DNA of 64,000 bases. Origin: Polytrichum commune (taxonomy: Eukaryota > Streptophyta > Polytrichopsida > Polytrichales > Polytrichaceae). The position numbers and the translations under genes are program-made. Location: positions 28,179,666 to 28,243,665 of the forward strand of contig OX485807.1 in the NCBI GenBank assembly GCA_950295325.1. Direction: 5' to 3'. A model generated the notes under the pieces. The model searched no databases. It was given only the letters and a program-made list of their open reading frames with translations, and was not told the DNA's origin. Positions 46,049 to 58,025 of the stretch are shown in pieces (within the stretch, counting starts at the first letter, position 1; every line of letters starts with the position of its first letter).

Positions 46049-49000
46049 ATGGCGATAGGAGCAGTGGGGGCACGCTGCCCTTCTCTCTTCGCCTCTCTAC
46101 GCTTCTCTCTCCTTTCACGCGCCTCAAAAACGCCCCGCCCACCTCTCTCGTTGCGGCGCATTCCATTTGTTTCGACTGGCAGCCGACTTGTCGTGGGAAT
46201 TCCGGCCAAGAGGTGGAGCAGAGCCTCCATTGCGGGTTGCAGCTGCCGCAGGTTGAGCGTCACAGCGAAGGTAGCGGAGACTGAAGCTGCCGTGGAGGAG
46301 ACGTCGAGGGAGGGGGGAGGGGAAGAAACTTTCTCCAATTCTTCGCCAGCCTCATCGTCTGTTTCGAAATTCAAGAAGAGGTTGCGAATTGCGGATATTA
46401 AAGGGGGTGACGATGGGGGTTTGGGCCGCGTGGGCGAGAAGATGGTCGTCAGGGGGTGGGTGCGGACCTGCCGCTTGCAAAAAACCTTCACATTTATTGA
46501 GGTACATACATTTTTGGCAACTTCTGCAAGTAGGACAAAATTGTCCAAGCTCCTTTGTTGATATCATGCTATCAAGGCATCACCTAATAGGGTTTGGAAG
46601 CACCATTTGCGAATAAGGGAGACGTGCCTAAATCCAACACAGCAATAACATGGACACCTACAGTTGAGTGCTAATGTGGGTAGGTGTGGATCTAAGAATG
46701 GATACTTGAGCATTTGTGTCCAAAAAATATTGGAATATGTGCTCAAATTATGCTAACCATTCTAGGCTCAATAATCAACATAATTGGGGGACCGATATGA
46801 CCATTTTATGAGCATGAGATTCTTCACTTTGATAACTCCAAAAATCATGAGGCAAATGACTACGGGCATGTTTTAGATTTGCTAATTATCTCACACTAAT
46901 TGAGTGATTCATATCCTACAAGAATTGGGTGCAGAGAGCAGAGAGAGAAGTATCTAAATATCACCTTGAGAATCTGTAAAGCACATGGGGTTTCCTGCAA
47001 CATGTTCTTTCTCTCTTTATAGTGCACTGTTTATAATGTTTATAACAATTAGTGTGATGTACTCTATTTCCGAAGGTTACACTACATTGCCTAGAGGCCT
47101 AGAAGTGTCAAGTCCACTAATTGTCAACATGACTTGACATACTTGTCAATATAAGTAACTTTTTTTGAATTGTTATGTTTTTTCTTGTGGCATAACATTT
47201 AGCTTCAGCGGCAAGTGGAAGATATTATTTAGCATAATATTCAAAGTGTCATGTGGTGTAACCTAGGTATAGGCCTCACAATATTATTGAGCACATTCAT
47301 GCCAAGATATAATTGAGAATATTAATGCCAAGTGTCATGGGGTTACATTAATAACTTGTTGACCATTTGGGTAACCTAAACGTAGCCTGTAAGTGACGCT
47401 AATAGACCTATGACACTAAATACCATGAACGGTGTTCCAGTTCAAGACTTGGCCCACATCTCAGTAAGAATTTGAGGTCAAAGTGATCATCGTTGTCTGC
47501 CTCGTTACTTTCTGTGCAACTGAGGTTTATGTGATATGCCCAAGTTAGTGTATAATTCAGACCCCTTCATCTCATTCAATTTACAAGCGTTGCAGTTCCA
47601 TCATGGACAAATCAGCCGGACAATTCTTTTTCCTTCATCTCTAAATTCTATGCAATCAAAGGTGTCAATATTTGAAGTGGCTTAGTCATCACATTCTGAA
47701 GTCTGACCGGTCTGGACAACCCGCAGACCTGGGAAATGCGATTTAGTTTCTTATAAGATTCAAAATCAAACGGACATTTGCCAAGGCCCAGAGAGGTTGA
47801 AATTGGAGACATCTGTCGATGCAGCTCCTCTTTGAAACTGCTTTTGAACTTTTCCAACCCTTATTTCAAAGCTAAACATTTTCGTAATTTGAGTGAAAAC
47901 TTTACTAATTTAGGCATCTTGCTCTTGAATGCATGAGATGAGGCAACTGTCTTGCCGTATTGGTAAGAAGAATGTTCTTCCGCTCATCATGACCCTATAG
48001 ATGAATCCTCGTCTCTCTTGCATTGTGTCTCCCATTTGATGTTCTTCGATCTCCTTTTAGGGTCAAACACAGTTCTCAAGGAGAACTTACCTGGATCAAT
48101 AATGTTCATGATGACCAGCATCATAAAAACACACGTTAATTTTTTCTAGTCAACATACAGGTGAATGATGGATCGGCAGTTTCCAATCTCCAGGCGGTTG
48201 TGGGCTCAGATGTTGAGGGCTATGATAAGGTGAGTACCGCCTTTTGCTTGAACTGTGTCAATGTTTAAATTGGTGCCATATTCAAATTGATAAATCGATA
48301 AGGCGCCATCTCTAAATTGGTAGTGCATGTGCTTTCTAGTAGCGGTTGTAAGGCCAAAGGGTATACCTCGAGAGCTATTGCATCGGGAATGGGTTGGGCA
48401 TGCCAGGGTGTTCATTAATGTGGCAGAAATTTATTTCCACCAAGTTTGTCATCTTGTTGGCCAGTTGTTCTTTATGATGCTAGATTGTGAAATTGGTAAA
48501 GTTGTTTGTCATTATTGTGTTAGTATTTCAACTAAGTGAGAAGGGGCAGGTGGTGGCAGATAGAGGCAGGTCTGGTAAATACAGGTGCTTCGGTAGCTAT
48601 AGAAGGAGTGCTGGTAGAGAGTCAAGGCTCAAAGCAGAAAGTGGAGCTCAAGGCATCAAAAATTACACTGGTTGTATTTCTGACTTTGTTCTGCACTAAA
48701 TCCTCTGTTTAGATTGTGTTTGTGCCAAACTTGATAACATGCTGGTAATTTGTTTGTTATAATTTGAAACATTCACACGGAGCTTTCTCTGCATTTTCTG
48801 ATTATTGTAGGCGGTCTCCATCACTCATTTTGCAGGTAGGAGGCACAGATGCAGCCACTTTTCCAATACAGAAGAAGAAATTGACTCGGGAATATTTGCG
48901 TAGCATTGCCCACTTACGTCCGAGGACCAACACATTTGGTGCGGTATGTCCTTGTTTGGTTCAAAAACTACTTTATTCTTTTTCTCCTCATCCTACAAGT

Positions 49001-52000
49001 GGAGCCGTAAGCTTGGTCCGGTCAACTGCTGTAGAGCGATTCCTGCTTTGGCTAAAATTTATATTTACTATTCAATATTTGCCACATGGCAGTCTTGCAT
49101 TGCTTGAAACTCTTTCAGTTCCCACATGGAAATGATAGCTTAAAATTAAAAACGATGAACCAGGAAGCACCTTACAGTATCCTCAGGGAGGAGCTCTGGG
49201 TGCCTGTAAATAGATTTAAAGCAGTCGAGAGAGTCTGCTCTCAGATTTTTCCTCCTTCTGGTTTATATGCATGAGTAAGATTTAAATGTGAGATATGTGA
49301 TTGTGGTTCGGAAGCAACCAATGACGGTATGAAGTATTAGCCTTCACACATGTTTGTGGCTGTTAATAGAGCAATGTCTTGCACCTTTAATAAGCCTTTC
49401 AATCACATTCTTGTGTGGACTTATAAGTTTGAGGGTACTGTCTGGTTGTGGCAGGTGGCAAGGGTTCGGAATGCTCTTGCATTTGCTACTCATCAATTCT
49501 TTAGAGAGCAGGGTTTTGTGTGGGTAGCTAGCCCCATCATTACGGCATCTGACTGTGAAGGAGCTGGAGAGCAGTTCTGCGTCACAACCCTGGTACTACC
49601 TCTAGATTTGACTTCTGAGTGCTTCACTTGTTTATTGTGCCATATAATTGATTCCTAGTCCCACGTTTCTTCTGTCATGGTTAGAATCAATGTTGGGCTT
49701 GTATATAGGTGAATGCATGGCATCAATGCATAATATTGATAATGATTCCAAAGAACCTCCTGACCAGTATCAAAAATTGTAGTAATGTACTGTACAATAG
49801 AGGGTTTATAGACTGTAGGATGATGTTCTGTGACCCACTAATTGTGCCTTTTCCTCTCTACAGGTTCCTAGTTCCCATCAGGACCCTAAAACTGCGCTGT
49901 CAGATGTTCCCAGCACAAAGGAAGGGCTGATTGACTGGTCCCAGGTTTGTAATTCTTTTGATGCTTACTATTTCCGTCAGAATTTTGCTGTAATAAGCCT
50001 AAGAAAATGATCAGCATTTATGAAAAAATTGAACCTATTGACTGGAGCCAACCTCTCAAAGTCATACTTTATAAAGATTTCTGCTGAAAAATGTTGTTCA
50101 GTCTATTGGATCTGTATTTTTGGTAACGTGTTTTAAAACATATAAACTGACATCTTAATTTTTTCAACCAGGTGAATGTTTGTCCATCTGTACATCAGCA
50201 TTCACCTTGTTTAGGTCATATAACAGTATTGAAACTAGCGTTCCAAAAGCTGCCTGATAATGAGTACACATGGCATGGCTATAGTCAATTCCACTTGTAC
50301 ATTGTAATCACATTCTTGTATAACTATTTTCTTAAAGCTATGAACTCGCTAGGCTTTTGACTACTTCCACTAAGAATATTTAGATCACTGTGTCATTTAA
50401 TATGGATATCTGTCATGTTGGCCATATCTTGCAGGATTTTTTTGGAAGGCCTGCATTTCTTACTGTTTCCGGGCAGCTCAATGCAGAGATTTATGCAACA
50501 GCCTTGTGTGATGTAAGGACATGCCTTGATTATCCGGTGTCTAGTCCACTTTACATTTTGGTGTTAATATCTTGTCAAGTCCTATCTTATGTGCTTATTT
50601 AAAAAAATTCTTTGGCAGGTGTATACATTTGGACCCACATTCCGAGCGGAGAATTCAAATACTACTCGACATCTCGCAGAATTTTGGGTATAGATGCCAT
50701 TTCTAACAGCTTCATGAGCTCCTGATGGGTCTTCAAAATACTTGCTACATTTGATTATAGTGGTTTGAGCTATGACCACTGAGCTAACTTTATGATGATC
50801 TAAGTTTGAGAATATTTCAAGTCATTTATGCAACACACTGGTGATAATAACATGTGTCTACTTGCAGATGATAGAACCAGAACTTGCATTTGCAGATCTG
50901 AAGGATGATATGGCATGTGCCACTGCTTATCTTCAGTATGTTGTATGTCAATCGTTTCCAAGCCTCTTTGTGTAAAGATTTCAAATTAAACTTGTGCCCA
51001 ATGAACTTAAAACTTCTGTGCAATTTTACATATCCACTGCTTATCCAAGATAACTATCTTTTTGCAGCACAAGCTGTAGTTGCTATTGGAGAATGTGTAC
51101 CATTTTATATTTGGTGTTGAGAAGTTGGCTGATTGTTTTGCAGGTGAGGTATGTCTTGGAGAACTGCAAGGAAGACATGGAGTTCTTCAACCAATGGGTG
51201 GAGAAGGGCATCATCACCCGCCTCACTGTATGTTACGTGAAGCATCATTTGAACTTATTACCTTGAGTGTAGGTGTACTATATGTGGAGCTTTAGTTTGA
51301 AACGCCAAGTTGTGGAGGCTTACTGCCTTTAGAAATATCATTTTCACGAGTTTGTTTGAATTGCTGTGTTCTCAGAATGTAGTGGAGAAGGACTTTGTGC
51401 ATGTGACATACACTGATGCAGTCACACTCTTGCAAAAAGCAAAGAAGAAATTTGAGTTTCCGGTTAGTACTCTTCCTTGCAACTGTTCACCTTTCTTACT
51501 TTTATTTGCATGTTGGAGAGGCAGATTTGACATATTGAGAGAGCCAACCTCACACTAGAAACCTTTCTGGTAGCTAAACGCAACCTGAATTTGTATTGAG
51601 GTATGAGCCTGGTAATTTTCTTTTTCAGAGTGTTGAAGTCAAGGTGTTTGGACCTTTGAACATGGTTTCGAGTATAGTGGTGCCTAAAAGAATACTTCAC
51701 ACCAAATGGTAGATGGATGGAGAAGAGGATTGGAATGAAGTGAGAACTCTTGTAGTTATGTCACTGAAGCTGTGGGTGAGAGTTCTGCAGGTGAAATGGG
51801 GATGCGACTTGCAGAGTGAGCATGAGCGCTACCTCACAGAGGAGGCTTTCAGTGGTAACCCAGTTATTGTTACTGACTATCCAAAGGTGAATCTTTCAGG
51901 ATAACTTCCATGTTTGGCCTTTCAATTGTAAGCAGTGTTTTGTACTTTGTTGTCTTACTATTAAGATGTGCACTTTTTATGAGTTTCCTATCAGTGAATG

Positions 52001-53058
52001 ACTTCTAAAACTGTCTCGCATTAAATAGGACATCAAGGCATTTTACATGAGAGAAAATGAAGATGGAAAGACAGTGGCAGCGATGGACCTTCTTGTGCCT
52101 AGGGTACGTAATCCTTCACTATGGGTCTGCTTCAGGTTTATTTGGAGAAATTGGGTCTTGATCTGAATGGAGTCTGAGGTCAGCCTCCAGGGATGTATAT
52201 AAATGAATCCCTTTCTGCATTTCTTTCATTATAAGCTGAGAGATTGGAAGAGCAGCATAAGTATCTCTGTGATATTATTATTTTGGTATGCATATTATAC
52301 TTAAGATACAAGTCTAAGGTAAAATCTGTGAGATGTTATACTGTTGCTCACTTGAAACTACACTAATTCCATGTTGAACCTTGTCACAAGTATACCCTGT
52401 ATTTGGTGAGCAATTAATATGCTTTAAGGAGGAGCATCTTGAACTTGCTCCAAAGACAACAAGCAAGGGTGTAGAAACAATGAGTAACACATTGATAGTT
52501 ATTGGTACTGCTCAATGGCTGGGTATAGGTGGGAGAGTTGATAGGTGGAAGCCAACGTGAAGAGCGACTTGATGTTTTAGAGAGACGCATTGAAGAGCTT
52601 GGGCTCAATAAAGAAAGTTATTGGTGGTATCTTGACCTTCGGCGCTATGGTTCTGGTGAGTGCATCAGAACATTCCTTAGAACATCATTGTGTAGCTGTT
52701 ATGGACTGTTAGATTTGCATCCAAGTCCCATTAGATAGAGAGCCGTCTTTTCCAAGAGATTGTTCGAGCTTGCTAAATGTTCACTCTATTTTAAAGACTT
52801 CACTAACTGAGTTGTAAATTGTAAGGACTGATAATATGTTCACTTCTTTGAATGGAGTTCCACCTGGTTTTGAAGGTACACCAAATGCTCCTTCATGAGT
52901 TTCCTCCTAACTAGCTCAGATGGGTGGATGTCTTGTGTGCAGTTCCTCATGCAGGGTTTGGGTTAGGGTTTGAGAGACTGGTGCAATTTGCTACAGGAAT
53001 TGAAAATATCCGGGACGTTATACCTTTTCCAAGAACTCCTAATTCAGCTGATTTTTAA
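46049..53058 (+). CDS. Asparagine--tRNA ligase, organellar type
   Basis: Class II aminoacyl-tRNA synthetase joining Asn to tRNA-Asn, probably in plastids and/or mitochondria. Fifteen exons: 46049-46501, 48161-48229, 48560-48670, 48836-48943, 49455-49592, 49864-49944, 50435-50512, 50619-50687, 50868-50942, 51144-51227, 51376-51462, 51791-51886, 52029-52103, 52529-52655, 52943-53058. All introns are GT-AG; the join is 588 residues, close to Arabidopsis organellar AsnRS. Residues 1-~75 are Ser/Arg-rich and poor in acid, as in a transit peptide. An OB-fold anticodon domain spans about 131-225, then IQKK and [11 protein letters not shown]. Motif 1 lies around 258-285 ([21 protein letters not shown]), motif 2 has FRAE at 354-357, and motif 3 is GFGLGFER at 555-562. 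The ATG at 46049 is chosen because the upstream in-frame ATG (45908) adds low-complexity leader. The first intron is 1.66 kb and holds a repeat. Confidence 0.95.
46620..46960 (+). repeat. Dispersed repeat F copy inside AsnRS intron 1
   Basis: Shows the F landmarks GTGTGGATCTAAGAATGG, GCTAACCATTCTAGGCTCAA, CATAATTGGGGGACC, ATGAGCATGAGATTCTTCAC and a GATTTGCTAATTATCTCAC-like stretch. It accounts for about a fifth of the first intron and explains its unusual length relative to the other introns. Confidence 0.65.
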
Positions 53059-53179
53059 TGAGAATGGTCTTCACCCGTTCCAACACATTGTTGGGCATTT
53101 TTATTTATGTCCTTTCCATCTCCAGTTAAATGCTTTGTTCTGCATATTATATGGAAATTGGCCATGTTGAGTAACCTGA

Positions 53180-53590
53180 GGGGCACTTCACACTGGAGCT
53201 TGAGGTCCCATTCTCATGGACATTTAAAACCTCTCATTGGTGGAAAATGCCGAGACCATCCCACTTCACTTTACACTAGAGCTTGAGGGCCTCAGCGACC
53301 AAGGAAGTTTGAATGGATGAACTAACCTACATGGAGTCCGAGACATAACTGGGAGACTATGATACTTAAAAATTTCAGGACCCTTGATTTATTATAATTT
53401 ATTGTGTAGAAAGGGCCTACGTGAATCGGATGGTATTGAAATAGCATTCAGTTGGGAGGCCAGCCACATATGGCTTACACTACTCTACACAAAACTCAAT
53501 TTCAATTTTTCATGATACAGTCTTTGGATGAGTTTCTAGGGCCATCAAAATTTCATGGTCATGGCTCTTGGCCATAGTGTAAATTGGCCC
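53180..53590. mobile_element. Old PIF/Harbinger-like MITE just after AsnRS
   Basis: Starts GGGGCACTTCACACTGGAGC and ends GCCATAGTGTAAATTGGCCC then TAA, matching the termini of the better-preserved copies. The left duplication has decayed to TGA. It begins only about 120 bp past the AsnRS stop codon, so it may lie in or near the 3' UTR. The interior resembles the element at 2073-3253. Confidence 0.65.
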
Positions 53591-53593
53591 TAA

Positions 53594-54480
53594 GCAATCT
53601 TCAGAGTTAGAATGAGAACCACTACTATGTGGGTGGAATATATTATCAGGCAGACAACTTGTCTTCAATTTCTTAGCCCTGGCTCCAAGCCAAATAGAAA
53701 AGCTCCATATTCGTTACATGTTGAGCTTGGCCCCAGAGTAAAGCAGACCCATGCTGTTACTGATCAGATGCACCTGCATCATGTCAACGTATCTTGCTGA
53801 AAACTGATGCTGCTGCAGACATGGTACGCTGGACCTTATCTTATGGTAAGTTTTGGCCAATCTTTCATTAAGGTAGATAAATAAACGTATCTGTTAATGT
53901 ATCAGTAAAGAAACTGGAATGAAAATAGGAATCAATGCAACTTCATTAATGAAACACTTGCAAGACACGTATGTAAATAATCTTCAGAGTTTAGTTTAAG
54001 TCTGCCCTACTTTATACTATCTCCTACGTTGATCCATCAACGCCACTATAAATACTACTTCAAACTCTGAGTCTGCAGACTATATCCTACTGACTAACTC
54101 TAACCCTAACTCTATCTCTAATAAATAAAAGTAGAATGTATATGGATGATCTCATCGACATAGTTGGTTCTATATATGCTAAAACTGTCACTTTTAAAAG
54201 CGCTGAGCATGTCTATTATTATTTGATTGACTAAGTTTTAGATGTTTCTCCTTATAACCAGGAATTGAATGGGGATCCAACGCAACAAAATATGCCTCCT
54301 TTGATTTTCATATGCTCAGAGGTTAATTGTTAGTTGACTTTAAATGGAAGCATGATGTTAAGGTGGTGGACATTTTCAAAATCAATGTATGCTTAGTGTG
54401 CAAGATTTAGGATGTTGGTTTTAGCATGCTCACCCTTAGAAACAAGGGTTGGTAAGTGGAATGTGTGACATAGAGGGGAG
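53594..54480. other. No gene recognised
   Basis: Downstream intergenic DNA. CTCTAACCCTAACTCTATC near 54095 is simple-sequence DNA rather than a telomeric array. No gene supported. Confidence 0.35.
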
Positions 54481-54481
54481 G

Positions 54482-54840
54482 GAGACTAAGGTAGACAACC
54501 CATATTCAGTCACTTTTCTTAATCGGATACCTATATTTGAGTGGTAGGTGATTAAGTGTGAATCCAAGAATAGAGACCAAGAAGACATGTGTGTAAAAGA
54601 GATTGGCCTATATTTTCAAATTTTTAAGAACTATTCTCAGCTCAATAGTAAGCATAATTGAAGGGGCCTATATAATATGATCATTTAATGAGCATGAGAA
54701 CTTTGATCTTAAATAAGATATTCATATGAGCTCCAAAAATTATGAGAAAAAAGGCTATGGCCTCGATTTGGATTTGCTAACCATCTCGTATGTTTCACGA
54801 GTTTCATGTCCCAGTAGAAGTGGGCTAGTCAGAAAAAGTA
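54482..54840 (+). repeat. Dispersed repeat F with left terminus
   Basis: The best copy for the left end: GACTAAGGTAGACAACCC, then TCTTAATCGGATACCTATAT and the full F order through GATTTGGATTTGCTAACCATC. The inverse of its left end (GACCCATCTACCTTAGTC) occurs downstream of F-like sequence near 4745. F may therefore have terminal inverted repeats and be a non-autonomous DNA transposon. Confidence 0.6.
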
Positions 54841-54844
54841 ATAA

Positions 54845-56075
54845 TTCAAGACACATGATACATTTAGCTTACTGAAAATAGCTTGATCTTAAGAGAGCAT
54901 GTTCCTCAGCAAGCTTATCATGTGACGTGAAGTTATTGCTCTGCATCAACTTGCAGTCTGCACACAACAACTTCCAGGACTACCCAAGTTAAAGAAGGTG
55001 CAAAGTATGAGGCTTGAGCTGCACACTATATATTCTTAAGAGTTTCTTCTGCATGCACCAGAAATTAACAACATTTGATGATCCAACTTAATAATCTCTT
55101 CTGGGTTGACTACTATATGTTTCTCAAACGGCCGGTCCCTTCCTCTAATTTTCATCAGTCAATTTGCACTTGGCAAAGGTAATCTGTATCCAGTCACATC
55201 AACTACAAAACCACCATGTCCAGACTCAATGACCTTTTTTGGGAAACAACTTTTGGGATTTTGTTTGCTCAAATGCAGTATTTTCCCATTGGTGAATATA
55301 AAATACACCTCACATGAATACACCTCACATTGGATTTACTTGCAGAAATACCCAATCTTTATATAGCGAGGACTTAGTACAGTGTGTGGCGCATACTCTG
55401 ATTTTACATCCAATTTTTTTAAAAAAAATCTTGGTTGACACAACAGAATATTCCATTGTAAGATGTTTAAGAAGTTGTATGTCCGTTTGATCACATAACA
55501 TTATTGAGCTGCTATTAGCCATTCCATTCGAATAATATATAGTGATAGTACTTCACCCGAGCTTATCAAGCTTAACCTCAGATAGCAATGTTGGTAAGAG
55601 AATAACCATGATAAAGTTCCCAAATAATATTTGACTTATTCCCAGTCACACCCACTCTCCATATTAAGGTGGATAATGTTATACATGTCCCTTTCTTCCT
55701 CCAAAAACAACCCCCAAAAAAAATTGTACCATAGAATGAATACCAATATTGACATGTCATGTGAGAACAAGACCAAAGCAAGACTTGTATTTATTTTGCC
55801 ACCTTATAAGATCAAGTGCAATGACACTATGGTCTGAGCGGTGAGCAAAAATTCATGAGCAGCAAGCAAAAATCCATGAGTGGTGAAGTGAAAATCTATA
55901 ACTTCACCGCTCATGTGTGACCTCAAATTGTGGATTTTAAGGGAAATAGATGAATTTTTGGACTTATTACCACCATTTTGAGATGATATGGTAACAATAA
56001 CTACTCTAAGCAAACTCGTTAAGATTGGTTGATGGGTGGACTACACAAGTGTATGTAAAACGAGAAGGCAAAAAT
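54845..56075. other. No gene recognised
   Basis: AT-rich DNA. A small direct repeat (AATACACCTCACAT twice, 55300-55330) and a CATGAG-containing near-repeat at 55840-55890 were seen. The open frames on both strands near 55106-56013 show no family features. Confidence 0.35.
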
Positions 56076-56079
56076 AAAT

Positions 56080-56240
56080 GAGAAGGATCTATGCACACCT
56101 ACATAGTAAAGTCTTCTCTATATGCACCTATAGATTATTTCTTGCTTTATCACTAGCTCATTTCAGGATAGCACCAGACAATGCAACCAACCGGATTCGA
56201 ACATGGGTTGGTGCAGACCTTCTAACATTATATTCGTTAA
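56080..56240 (-). mobile_element. Possible SINE fragment (minus strand)
   Basis: On the minus strand the sequence reads GTCTGCACCAACCCATGTTC then GAATCCGG. This includes a good polymerase III B box (GTTCGAATCC) preceded by tRNA-like spacing, but the A box is not clear. A T-rich end follows near 56080. It is different from the SINE at 994. No target duplication was identified. Confidence 0.35.
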
Positions 56241-56925
56241 TTTGAGACTTTTTCTTGTCTCAAATTAATATATGGACCACAACAACATGAATTCATCCAA
56301 AATTATATTGTCAACAATCTCAAATATATTATCAATCTAATATTGTTGCAACCCTTGTTAATTCCCCTTAACCATCTTAACCATTTTCATTTTTAGCAAG
56401 GGTCACGAGCACTAACCCTTCGCATTCCACCACGCTAAAGGTTAGCTCCTCCTACCCCGGACCTTATAGTTGATTGGAGGGGAATCAACCCTCCTACTTT
56501 GCTTTCGGGACTCACTCCTTAATTGGTAACCAATTCTTAGATGTGGACTTCCATTCATGAAAGTCTAATCTTATGTTGATCATCGCATTGCCGGAGCAAC
56601 ACTACGATAACCCGTAACAACTATGCCCTCACATTGGGCCAAAACCCATGGAGGTTGTGCCGTTCGGCCTCGGATGGGTGAGGCCACACCACCTCACCCA
56701 TATAAGCCTCTAGCAGTCTAGGCAGGGTCCCTACCCTTTTGTCTCTCTACCAAGGGTTGGGGCCAAGTAGACATTTTCCCTTAGCCGTTGGGACTAGAAC
56801 CCCCCAGTAGCTTCAGAATAGCTTCTCGTAAGAGAGCTCTTTAGAGCTCTTTAAGGACTTTTGGAGACGGAGATGGAGAAGGTGGCATAAACATCCTGCA
56901 CATCGCGCCCTCAACGAAGAGATGT
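56241..56925. other. No gene; possible leader of downstream element
   Basis: From about 56400 the sequence becomes GC-richer and ends in CACCTCACCCATATAAGCC, which could be a TATA-containing promoter, as in an LTR. No second copy of this segment exists in the window, so an LTR cannot be confirmed. Confidence 0.3.
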
Positions 56926-56928
56926 TGG

Positions 56929-57951
56929 GTGCACCCGAAGATTGTCTTCCAAAAGACCAAATCCTTCATTCCTTCATGCTACACCATGAAGGAATGGATG
57001 GAGAATAGGAAGAAGAAGACGACTAATATCGTGTGGGAGCTGCATAAACTGGTGCTAAAAAAGAACATTTTTGTGGATGGCGAGGTCCATAAGGCAAATT
57101 GGAGAGCCTTCAAAGCAGAGTAAAAGTTCACTAGTGCATCCATGGCGGCTCTGATCTGGGAGGCATGGGAAGACTTCCTAAGGTCGAAGTTGGTTAAGGA
57201 TGGAAAGAACCGGGCGTTTCCTGAACACACAGGGCATGCTTTCTCCAACTTCATAAAGAAGAAAAAAACTGTCCGTTTTGAGGGGGACGTGCATTTCAAC
57301 CTTGTCATCTTCGAGCCTTTAAAAATCCAAGGTTGGCTTGGTCTTTGATGCCATAATGGCGATAAGGACGAAAGCAGGGGACTGTTTTTCATTTAGAATG
57401 ATAGATTTCAAGAACATTTCTGGAAGCTCATTTGAGGACACCATGAGTACCCTGTTTTATGAGCCCTTCCTATCTAAGTTCGTTGATTATGTGAGCCCTA
57501 AGTTCAGGGAGATAGATATCTGGCTGCGGATAATCGAGGATAAGAGGGCAGAGCAGGTGTACGAGCTTGTTTGGAAATTGCAGCCGGAGTATGCAGTCTC
57601 CAAATCTCACTACATTGCCGCATTGGTGGAGGGGGCCTACACTACGTTGAAGGACAAGAAAACCAAGGTCGTCAACGTCTTGTGCTTATACTTCGTGTAC
57701 AAATTAAAGCGGAGTTGTTGAAGGTGCGGAACCACCCTATATCCCAGATGGACAAACTCTTCCAAGTTCCAGAAGGATTGGGTGCCAACAAATGCCTCTA
57801 TGACGAGGCCAAATCTTAACCTATCATGCAAATGAGCTGTGGATGGAATTCTACCTGCGAATGATGAGGACGTTGATGGCGAGAGGGGACTGCATCTTCA
57901 ACGTCTTCAGGGGCTTGAAACCTGTCTATGCTACCATGGTAAATGACATTA
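56929..57951 (+). pseudogene. Decayed ORF, unrecognised gag-like protein
   Basis: Successive frames join into one protein-like reading of about 330 residues. It begins MHPKIVFQKTKSFIPSCYTM with WELHKLVLKKNIFVDGEVHK. It continues MAALIWEAWEDFLRSKLVKD, then VFDAIMAIRTKAGDCFSFRM, FREIDIWLRIIEDKRAEQVY, VRNHPISQMDKLFQVPEGLG and LWMEFYLRMMRTLMARGDCI. At least three frameshifts or stops break it. The helical, basic character and the integrase 5 kb downstream suggest a capsid-like part of a retroelement. I do not recognise the family, and it could be a captured host gene. Directly after it come two near-palindromes. Confidence 0.45.
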
Positions 57952-57965
57952 TATAGCTCGTTCGC

Positions 57966-58025
57966 AGTTTGGGCTGATCGACCCAAACTAGGCTTTGTGT
58001 TAGTTTGGGTCGGTCGACCCAAACT
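57966..58025. repeat. Pair of 24-bp near-palindromes
   Basis: Two copies at 57966-57989 and 58002-58025, 12 bp apart. Each is built on the half-site AGTTTGGGTCGA and its reverse complement, with one or two mismatches. Further copies occur at 61232 and 61562. Confidence 0.8.

Noticed and set aside
54095-54122. Interstitial telomere repeat
   Set aside because: Only one CTAACCCTAACTCTA-like phrase occurs, too short and irregular for a telomeric array.
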